DNA of 47,920 nt. Source: Ramlibacter sp. (GTDB lineage: Bacteria; Pseudomonadota; Gammaproteobacteria; Burkholderiales; Burkholderiaceae_C). The stretch covers positions 1 to 47,920 of the forward strand of contig NZ_JAQGNQ010000034.1 of assembly GCF_028291745.1 (NCBI RefSeq), written 5' to 3'. Positions 41,695 to 47,920 of the stretch are shown piece after piece (positions within the stretch are counted from its first letter, which is position 1; the number at the start of each line of letters is the position of its first letter). The notes under the pieces are model-generated. The model saw only the letters and a list, made by a program, of their open reading frames with translations, was not told the origin of the DNA and made no database searches. The translations under genes were made by a program, and so were the position numbers.

Positions 41695-42990
41695 TTGGCC
41701 ATCTCTTCCAGGCCGCGTAGACGAGGCCTGCGTTCCACGCTGGCCGTGCTGCTGGTGCTGGCCCTCGCTGCCTTCGCATTCGCCTGGCGGGCGCCGATCG
41801 CGCGCGTCGCCACGCCCGCCACCGCCTCTTTTGACGCGGCAACGGTGCACCGCGGCGCGCGGCTGGCAGCCATGGGCAACTGCGTGAGCTGCCATACGAC
41901 CGGCGACGGCGCCGCCTTTGCCGGCGGCCGCGGCCTGCCCACGCCCTTCGGCACCGTGTTCGCCACCAACATCACGCCTGATGGCGAGACCGGCATCGGC
42001 GGCTGGAGCGAGGCGGCCTTCATGCGCGCGCTGCGCGAAGGCGTATCGCGCGACGGCCACCTGCTCTACCCGGCGTTCCCCTACGACCACTTCACGCGGC
42101 TGGCCGACGGCGACATCCACGCGCTCTATGCCTATCTCATGACGCGCACGCCGGTGCACGCGGTCGCGCCCGCCAACCGGCTGACGTTTCCGCTGCAGTT
42201 CCGTCCGTTGCTGGCGGGATGGAACCTGCTTTTCCTGCAGCAAGGACCGCGCACGCAGACCGCTTCCGGCGAGGCCGGCCGAGGCGCCTACCTGGTCGAG
42301 GCGCTGGCGCATTGTTCCGCCTGCCACTCGCCGCGTAACCGCCTGGGCGCCGAGCAGCACGATCGCTTCCTGGCCGGCGGCGAGGCCGAGGGCTGGCATG
42401 CGTCCGCCCTGAACGGGCAGTCCGAATCGCCGCTGCCGTGGAGCACCGAAGCGCTCGCGGCTTACCTGCGCACCGGCCTGGTCCCCGGCCATGCGATGAC
42501 GGCCGGTCCGATGCAGGACGTGGTGCGCAGCCAGTCCGAGGTCGATCCGGCCGACGTGCACGCGATCGCCACGTACATCACCGGTGCCATGGGCCCGCCC
42601 TCGCCCGAGCGGCAGACGCGCGAGGCGGCGGCGCGCCAGCGGGCGCAAGGACCGCTGCACCAGGACGGCTCCCCCGGCGCGCGGCTCTATGCCGACAACT
42701 GCGCGGCCTGCCACGACGCGGGCCGCGGGCTCTCCTCCAACAGTGCGTTGCGGCTGCCGCTGGCGGTGGCACTCTACATGCCGGATCCGCGCAACCTGCT
42801 GCACATCGTGCGCCAGGGCATCCAGCCGGTGGCCGGCCGCCCCGGCCGCTGGATGCCGCCGTTCGAAGGCACGCTGAACGAGGAGCAACTCGCCACCCTG
42901 GCCGACTGGCTGCGCCGCGAGGCGACCGGGGAGCCGCCCTGGACCGATCTCGCGCGCGCCCTGCAGGACACCCGTCCGCCCACACCATGA
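41695..42990 (+). CDS. Tri-heme cytochrome c subunit of a molybdenum hydroxylase
   Basis: A periplasmic or membrane-anchored electron acceptor, 431 residues with three heme sites: CVSCH (63-67), CSACH (207-211) and CAACH (336-340). Residues 15-31 form a signal anchor behind a basic start. This fits the cytochrome subunit of alcohol or aldehyde dehydrogenases and of IorAB/NicAB-type hydroxylases. The start codon is TTG at 41695, with GAGGAG 7 bases upstream; no in-frame ATG or GTG is as good. It overlaps the 2Fe-2S gene by 4 bp (ATGA), so the three genes are coupled. It would pass electrons to the respiratory chain. Confidence 0.9.
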   Translation: MAISSRPRRRGLRSTLAVLLVLALAAFAFAWRAPIARVATPATASFDAATVHRGARLAAMGNCVSCHTTGDGAAFAGGRGLPTPFGTVFATNITPDGETGIGGWSEAAFMRALREGVSRDGHLLYPAFPYDHFTRLADGDIHALYAYLMTRTPVHAVAPANRLTFPLQFRPLLAGWNLLFLQQGPRTQTASGEAGRGAYLVEALAHCSACHSPRNRLGAEQHDRFLAGGEAEGWHASALNGQSESPLPWSTEALAAYLRTGLVPGHAMTAGPMQDVVRSQSEVDPADVHAIATYITGAMGPPSPERQTREAAARQRAQGPLHQDGSPGARLYADNCAACHDAGRGLSSNSALRLPLAVALYMPDPRNLLHIVRQGIQPVAGRPGRWMPPFEGTLNEEQLATLADWLRREATGEPPWTDLARALQDTRPPTP

Positions 42991-43481
42991 GCACCAACCT
43001 CCAAGTGAACGGCCACACGCAGGCCGTCGACGCCGACCCGGCAACACCGCTGCTGTACGTGCTGCGCGACGACCTGCAAATGAACGGCGCCAAGTTCGGC
43101 TGCGGCCTGGGCCAGTGCGGCGCCTGCACGGTGATGGTGGGCGGCGCCGCGGTGCTGTCCTGCCTCACGCCGCTGTCGGCCGTGGGCAACCGGCCGGTGA
43201 AGACCATCGAAGGGCTGGGCACGGTCGACAAGCCCGGCGTTTTGCAGCGCGCCTTCATGGACGAACAGGCGGCGCAGTGCGGCTATTGCATCGCCGGGAT
43301 GGTCATGCGAGCGCAGGCGCTGCTGGAGCGCAATTCCTCGCCCAGCGATGCCGAGATCCGCGAGCACATGGCGATCAACCTGTGCCGCTGCGGCACCCAC
43401 ATGCGCATCCTGCGGGCGGTGCACAGGGCGGCCAAGGGCTGGCAGTCGGCTGCAGCGGGCACCACGGGGCACGCGACATGA
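42987..43481 (+). CDS. (2Fe-2S)-binding subunit of molybdenum hydroxylase (IorA/CoxS-like)
   Basis: A 164-residue iron-sulfur subunit with two clusters. The plant-ferredoxin-type cluster is held by Cys39, Cys44, Cys47 and Cys59 (FGCGLGQCGACTV ... LSC). The second cluster is held by Cys98, Cys101, Cys133 and Cys135 (QCGYC ... NLCRCG). All eight cysteines are present. The start overlaps the cytochrome stop and the end overlaps the molybdopterin gene start by 4 bp. No own signal peptide is seen; it would be exported together with its Tat-signal partner. The best general match is isoquinoline 1-oxidoreductase alpha; the substrate is unknown. Confidence 0.93.
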   Translation: MSTNLQVNGHTQAVDADPATPLLYVLRDDLQMNGAKFGCGLGQCGACTVMVGGAAVLSCLTPLSAVGNRPVKTIEGLGTVDKPGVLQRAFMDEQAAQCGYCIAGMVMRAQALLERNSSPSDAEIREHMAINLCRCGTHMRILRAVHRAAKGWQSAAAGTTGHAT

Positions 43482-45711
43482 GCGCCCTCCTCACCCGGCG
43501 TTCCGTGCTGGCCGGCGGTGGCGCGCTGGTGGTCGCCTTCGGCCTGCGACCCAGCGGTTGGGCCGCCCCCGCCGCACCGGCCGCGGGCGCGGGCGACGGC
43601 GCGCCCGCGCTGCCCGGCAGTCTCTCCAAGCTGCCCTTCCTCGACGGCTGGATCCAGGTCGGCGCCGATGGCCGGGTCACCGTCTTCACCGGCAAGGCCG
43701 AACTGGGCCAAGGCATCAAGACGGCCCTGGTGCAGGTCGCCGCCGAGGAACTGGTGGTCGACCCGGCGCGGCTGACGATCGTCACCGCGGACACTTCGCG
43801 CACCGCCGACGAGGGCTACACCGCCGGCAGCCACTCCATGCAGGACAGCGGCACTGCCATCCGCAATGCCGCGGCCCAGGTGCGAGTGATCCTCGCGGGC
43901 TTGGCCGCACAGCGCCTGGGCGTCGCCCCCGAGCAGCTGCAGGTGCGCGACGGCACCCTCAAGACGGCGGACGGCCGCAGCGTCGGCTATGGCGAACTGG
44001 TCGCCGGCAACGTGCTGCACGTGCAGGCACAGCCGCAAAGCGTGCTGCGCCCGACAGCGCAGTTCACCGTCATGGGCCGCAACCTGCCGCGGCTGGACAT
44101 CCCGGCCAAGGTCACCGGGGGCGTCGCGTTTGTGCAGGACCTGCGCCTGCCAGGGATGGCGCATGCCCGCGTGCTGCGGCCGCCCAGCCCAGGCGCGCAG
44201 CTGCGCAACCTGGACACCGCCGCCATCGAGAAGCTTCCGGGCGTGCTGAAGGTGGTGCGCGACGGCCGCTTCGTGGCCGTGATCGCGCAACGCGAATGGC
44301 AGGCCGTCACGGCGTGCGCGCCCTGGCCGCGGCTGCCCAATGGGACGAACGGCCCACCCTGCCGCAGCAGAACCGGCTCTATCTCGAGGTGCTGTCCTGG
44401 CCGCGGCAAGACGTCGTCGTCACCGAGCAGGGCAACGGCATCGCTGCCGGCGTCAAGAACGTCTCGGCCGGCTACGTGCGGCCTTACCAGTTGCACGGAT
44501 CCATCGGTCCCTCCTGCGCCGTCGCGCAAGTGCAGGACGGCACGACCACGGTCTGGACCCACAGCCAGGGCGTCTTCCCGCTGCGCAAGGCGCTGGCGGA
44601 GCTGCTGGGCCAGGGCGACGACAAGGTGCGCTGCATCCACGTCGAGGGCTCCGGCTGCTACGGCCACAACGCGGCCGACGACGTCGCGGGGGATGCCGCG
44701 CTGCTGGCGCAGGCGCTGCCCGGCCGGCCGGTGCGCGTGCAGTGGATGCGCGAGGACGAGCACATGTGGGAGCCCTACGGCCCGCCCATGGTCACCGGCC
44801 TGCAGGCGGCGCTGGATGCTTCCGGCACCATCACCTCCTGGCGCTTCGAGGTCTGGAGCAACACGCACAACCAGCGCCCGGGCAAGGCCGGCGACCTGCT
44901 CGCCGGCCAGCACGTGGCCCGGGCCTTCCCGCCTTCGCCGCCGAAACCCGGGCAACAGCCCGAAGGCGCGGGCGACCGCAATTCGATTCCGCTGTACGCG
45001 ATTCCCAACCTGCAGGTGCTGCATCACTTCATCCCGGGCATGCCGCTGCGGGTGTCGGCGCTGCGCTCGCTGGGCGCTTACATGAATGTGTTCTCCATCG
45101 AGAGCTTCATGGACGAGGTGGCGCGCGCCGCGGCAGCGGACCCGGTCGCTTTCCGCCTGAAGCACCTGCAGGATGCCCGGGCACAGGAAGTGATCCGCGT
45201 CGCGGCGGCCAGGTTCGGCTGGGACGGCTGGCACCGGCAGCCGGGTCGCGGCCGCGGCTTCGCCTTTGCACGCTACAAGAACCTGGCCGCCTATTGCGCG
45301 ATCGCCTGTGAAGTGGAGGTGCGGCGCGACACCGGCGAACTCTCCGTGCTGCGCGTGGTGGCGGCCGTGGACAGCGGCGAGGTCGCCAGCCCCGACGGCG
45401 TGCGCAACCAGATGGAGGGCGGCATCGTGCAGTCGACCAGCTGGACGCTCTCCGAGGAAGTGCGCTTCGACACCACACGGGTGCTGTCACGCGACTGGGC
45501 GGGCTATCCGATCCTGCGCTTTCCGCGCGTGCCGCAAAGCGTCGAAGTGCACATCGTGCCACGGCCCGGCCAGCCCTTCCTGGGGACGGGCGAGGCGGCC
45601 CAGGGACCGATGTCGGCGGCGCTGGCGAATGCGGTGGCGGACGCGACCGGGGTGCGCGTGCGGCAGTTGCCGCTGACGCGCGACCGCCTGCGCCAGGCGC
45701 TGGCGGCGTGA
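43478..45711 (+). pseudogene. Molybdopterin-binding subunit of xanthine dehydrogenase-family hydroxylase (IorB-like), frameshifted
   Basis: The large subunit would have about 744 residues. The first frame starts at 43478 with a Tat signal (LLTRRSVLAGGGALVVAFG) and reads well up to REWQAV near 44308, about codon 277. From there the family sequence continues one frame over (RALAAAAQWDERPTLPQQNRLYLEVLS, then NVSAGYVRPYQLHGS). The shift lies at about 44310-44312, in CACGGCGTG, and is repaired by one extra G (giving CACGGGCGTG). The second part keeps the molybdenum-cofactor blocks and the active-site glutamate region (GTGEAAQGPMSAALANAV). Codon quality is good on both sides, so this is a recent loss or a sequence error. 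If real, the hydroxylase cannot work. A 7-bp hairpin sits at its stop codon (45710-45727). Confidence 0.85.
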
Positions 45712-45766
45712 AGGCGACACCGCCTTCGTGGAGGGCGTGCAGCAATCGGCGCCGCCGGCCCCCTTC

Positions 45767-45973
45767 CTAGACGTGTTCCAGGTAGGTCAGGATCAACGCG
45801 GCCGTCAGCGAGGTGAGGCACAGCACGCCGACGGCGACGGCGCCCCACTTGCATAGCTCGGCCCAACGATCCTCGTGCTCGGCCCGCTGCGCCAGTTCCT
45901 CGGCCAGGTCGAAGTCGCTCAGGAGCTCCCACCGTTTTGCCGAAGCCGAGACTTTCCGCGCGAGCACTTCCAT
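45767..45973 (-). CDS. Small single-pass membrane protein
   Basis: A 68-residue protein. The first 42 residues are charged and helical (KRWELLSDFDLAEELAQRAEHEDRWAELCKW), followed by one membrane segment (about 43-64) and a short tail. AAGGTG lies 7 bases before the ATG. I recognise no family. It stands alone between the convergent molybdenum hydroxylase end and the 49-residue gene. The N-terminal half could act as a cytoplasmic protein-binding helix; a role is not assignable. Confidence 0.6.
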   Translation of the reverse strand: MEVLARKVSASAKRWELLSDFDLAEELAQRAEHEDRWAELCKWGAVAVGVLCLTSLTAALILTYLEHV

Positions 45974-46182
45974 GCCGGTACACCTTGACGGGTTACTACG
46001 TGGGAGAGCCTATCACAAGGCCCCAGCAGGCCTTTAGGTGAGTTCCGCACAGCTTTTTCGCGGCACCACGGTGCCGAACTGCAGGCGCGATCGTGCCAAC
46101 TTGCGACGAAGGTGTGCACGCCGCAGGGCACCATCCGCAGAATGACGGCACAGCGCCGTCAACGAGCGCGGAGGAGACTGCC

Positions 46183-46332
46183 ATGAATCCATCCCGGTTG
46201 CCCTGTGGTCCGGACGAGTACGACTTCGAGCCTGCCGGACCCGGCATGCTGGCCAGCCGCAGCTTCTGGGTCGGTGGTGCGGTATCCGCCGGGATCTGGA
46301 CGCTGTTGTTGCTCGCCGTCGTGCCAGCCTGA
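46183..46332 (+). CDS. Very small membrane protein
   Basis: A 49-residue protein (MNPSRLPCGPDEYDFEPAGP... then one hydrophobic helix, about 31-48, ending VVPA). GAGGAG stands 7 bases before the ATG, which is a strong ribosome-binding site and the main reason to believe it. The soluble part is acidic with one cysteine. The stop is followed closely by two overlapping hairpins. No family is recognised. Confidence 0.55.
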   Translation: MNPSRLPCGPDEYDFEPAGPGMLASRSFWVGGAVSAGIWTLLLLAVVPA

Positions 46333-46364
46333 CTTGAGCCTGAACGCAAAGGCTTTCGCAGTCG

Positions 46365-46410
46365 CGCGTGGGCGGCTGCCCACGCGATGGGTTTGTACAA
46401 ACCCATCGCG
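46365..46410. repeat. Two overlapping, mutually exclusive perfect hairpins
   Basis: Hairpin A (46365-46386) has a 9-bp stem, CGCGTGGGC with GCCCACGCG, and a GGCT loop. Hairpin B (46383-46410) is a 28-base perfect palindrome, centred on TTTGTACAAA. They share the CGCG at 46383-46386, so only one can form at full length at a time. They start 33 bp after the 49-residue gene. No T-tract follows, so they are not a normal terminator. Confidence 0.7.
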
Positions 46411-46863
46411 ACGGACACCCCTCCTTACAGATTCAGCACCTTGGTGCCGCCACCGCGAGCACCTTCGCACCTGCGGGTGCAGCCGCCCGCTGACCTAACC
46501 TGCAGTGGCCTCGCAGATCCTGCGAGCGCACCCCCGGCGCCCGCCGCCCGGGCGGCCTCTTCCCTCGCAGCGCGCCGCTACGGCAGCGCGCAAATTGGGG
46601 GACTCCAGTCCAACTTTTGCTGCTTCCTTAAGTCGCCGTTGCCCGGAACGCCGTGGGTTCCGACAAGCGGCCCGCACAAGCATGGATGGCAAGTAGCTGC
46701 GCATCAGCCTCCCGTCAGGCGGGGCAAGGCCCCCTCCACCGTCCCCCACGCGGGGGGGATTTTCCCCCGGATCCGGTGGGTGCCTGCGCCCTAGGCCGCG
46801 CAACTCCGCGTTAGAACCAAAGGTAACTTAAGCCGCGGAACGGAAATCCTCGTTTCCATGCGC
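46411..46863. other. Hairpin-rich stretch with no convincing gene
   Basis: About 450 bp without a supported gene. Several short perfect stems lie in it: CTCGCAG with CTGCGAG (46510-46526), a 14-base palindrome at 46543-46556, CGGAAC with GTTCCG (46644-46662), and C- and G-runs that pair around 46740-46770. The open frames here (for example on the minus strand, about 100 codons) are Arg/Gly/Pro-rich and have no start signal or family look. It could be a structured RNA, a degraded element or a repeat family. I cannot choose between these from one copy. Confidence 0.4.
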
Positions 46864-46878
46864 TGGCACGCTTGATGC
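46864..46878 (+). promoter_or_regulatory. Predicted sigma-54 promoter of the multicopper oxidase gene
   Basis: TGGCACG at 46864-46870 matches the -24 box at all seven positions. GG and GC (46877-46878) are exactly 10 bases apart, as sigma-54 requires, though the -12 box reads ATGCG against TTGCA/T. The site lies 67 bp before the start codon. If real, the gene would need an enhancer-binding activator and RpoN. Confidence 0.5.
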
Positions 46879-46945
46879 GTTTTTGCCTGTGCAGGGGCAG
46901 TCCAGATCGTTGCTCGCAACGAAATATTCCAACTGAGGAGCTTTC

Positions 46946-47920
46946 ATGAAGCCATTCACCGGCAAGAGCGGAGGCGGGGTTCGACCCGTCACCAGATTTG
47001 TTCTGACGGCGGTCTGCGTAGCCGCCATGGGTTCGGTCACGTTCACCGCGCAAGCGGCGCTCGACCCCTTCGGCCCACCTGCGGCCACTGACCCGTCTGC
47101 CGAGACGGACCAGCCGGCGGATCCCAGGCCGGCGCTGCTGAATCTGCTGACGCTGCCCGAGGCCAACGAGGGAGCCCTGGAACTGCCGGGCGGCGTCTTT
47201 GCCGCGAAGAAGGACGTGGGCACCGCGAACGTGATCCAGCGCGACGCGCTGTTCCCGTTCAACTATCCCACGAACGGGCTGCCCAGCCCCATGTTCGGCG
47301 CGCAGCCCTTCACCCAGAAGCTGCTGATGTTCGAAGAATTCGGTCCCGAGAAGCTGGATCCCAGCGTGCAGGCCGGAACTTCGCCTTTCCCGCGTCCGAG
47401 CCTGGGTGCCAACCCGGAGCAGGACCCCACCAGCGTCTCGGCGAGCGGCCCCGCCAGCCTGGCCCTCGACTCTTTCCTGGCTCAGAGCGGCATTTCGCCC
47501 TTCCCGACGCGCGAGTCCAACACGCTCCTGAGCAACCCGTGGCAATCGGACGTGGAACTGTTCCTCGGCCGCTTCCTGAGCAGCCCGCCGGCCGAAGGCC
47601 GTCCCCCGGGAGAAGGCTGGGCCCACCAGCGCTGGAACGAGTTCTTCCCGCAGTCTTTCTACAAGACCGCGCAGGCGGGCGCTCGCAGCAACGGCGGCCT
47701 GCGTGACAACAAGCAACTGCACCACTACAGCGTCGGCGAGTTCGGCCCTGGCGGCCTGTACTTCAACACCACGGGTCTCCCCGGCTTCGACGGTACGACC
47801 AAGGGCATCCTGCCCCGCATCCACCCGAACATGCCGGTGCAGAACCACCAGTCGCTGTGGACCTTCGACGGCACCTTCCCGCCGAAGCTGCTGATGGCGC
47901 GCTATGGCCAGCCGATCATG
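46946..47920 (+). CDS. Secreted multicopper-oxidase-like protein, 5' part
   Basis: The first 325 codons of a protein that runs off the right edge. A signal peptide (about 1-37, ending TAQAAL) sends it out of the cytosol. The next 250 residues are a Pro/Asn/Phe-rich region with no metal motif. HPNMPVQNHQSLWTFDGTFP and KLLMARYGQPIM then resemble the entry into the first cupredoxin domain of the large multicopper oxidases of the CopA/manganese-oxidase kind. The copper-binding HXH motifs would come after the window end, so the call is provisional. GAGGAG lies 5 bases before the ATG. Confidence 0.7.
   Translation, partial: MKPFTGKSGGGVRPVTRFVLTAVCVAAMGSVTFTAQAALDPFGPPAATDPSAETDQPADPRPALLNLLTLPEANEGALELPGGVFAAKKDVGTANVIQRDALFPFNYPTNGLPSPMFGAQPFTQKLLMFEEFGPEKLDPSVQAGTSPFPRPSLGANPEQDPTSVSASGPASLALDSFLAQSGISPFPTRESNTLLSNPWQSDVELFLGRFLSSPPAEGRPPGEGWAHQRWNEFFPQSFYKTAQAGARSNGGLRDNKQLHHYSVGEFGPGGLYFNTTGLPGFDGTTKGILPRIHPNMPVQNHQSLWTFDGTFPPKLLMARYGQPIM

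Noticed and set aside
44300..44330. Programmed -1 frameshift in the molybdopterin subunit
   Set aside because: No slippery heptamer such as A-AAA-AAG and no downstream pseudoknot are seen; the family does not use recoding. A mutation or sequencing error is simpler.
46495..46803. Minus-strand frame of about 100 codons in the hairpin-rich block
   Set aside because: Composition is Arg/Gly/Pro-rich, there is no start signal and the frame crosses several stems.
1..47920. CRISPR arrays, tRNA or rRNA genes, prophage or defence islands
   Set aside because: No regularly spaced repeats, cloverleaf or rRNA motifs, and no phage or recognised defence genes were seen on reading the window.

Overview
The window is a stretch of high-GC (roughly two-thirds G+C) proteobacterial chromosome. 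Gene content and order point to a betaproteobacterium of the order Burkholderiales, most like Comamonadaceae (Ramlibacter/Variovorax type): pilMNOPQ-aroK-aroB-dgt, divergent mrcA, cyaY beside lptM-lysA, ccs1-ccsB with a cytochrome c4-like gene and engB, and tandem LpxL-family genes beside metK. This assignment is inference from gene order and protein character; no rRNA is present. It is mostly housekeeping sequence, with an accessory right end.

Region 1 (1-14.8 kb, minus strand): the 5' part of gltB, a RAYT-type transposase gene between 23-bp inverted repeats, and a tightly packed 13-gene run read from pilM (14742) down to a methyltransferase (1888). The run codes for the type IV pilus inner-membrane and secretin proteins, an Ig-like lipoprotein, shikimate-pathway AroK and AroB, Dgt, an MFS carrier and three little-known proteins.

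Region 2 (14.8-30.3 kb): mrcA, cyaY, lptM-lysA, the MsrPQ periplasmic methionine sulfoxide repair pair behind the system II cytochrome c maturation genes ccs1-ccsB, a cytochrome c4-like protein, engB, an alpha/beta hydrolase, two LpxL-family acyltransferases and metK. A SAM-II-like riboswitch precedes metK. It has a 7-bp P1 stem, the conserved TTGCA, TTAAA and GCTAAAGC blocks and a 4-bp loop-to-tail pseudoknot.

Region 3 (30.3-36.7 kb): two overlapping genes of unknown function, a glycine-zipper/PA2169-type four-helix protein, a three-domain LigD with no Ku gene in view, a degenerate histidine-kinase-like protein and a small secreted protein.

Region 4 (36.9-45.7 kb, plus strand): a livHMGF-livK branched-chain amino acid/amide ABC importer, then a molybdenum hydroxylase module (tri-heme cytochrome c, 2Fe-2S subunit, Tat-exported molybdopterin subunit). 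The molybdopterin subunit is split by a -1 frameshift near 44310.

Region 5 (45.7-47.9 kb): two very small membrane proteins, about 530 bp of hairpin-rich DNA with no convincing gene, a good sigma-54 promoter match and the start of a secreted multicopper-oxidase-like protein that runs off the window.

Three kinds of dispersed palindromic repeat are visible: the RAYT terminal repeats, a BIME-like double hairpin that codes for the MsrQ C-terminus, and a bipartite palindrome present twice in opposite orientation (30.2 and 41.5 kb). I found no CRISPR array, tRNA, rRNA, prophage or complete insertion sequence with target duplication.
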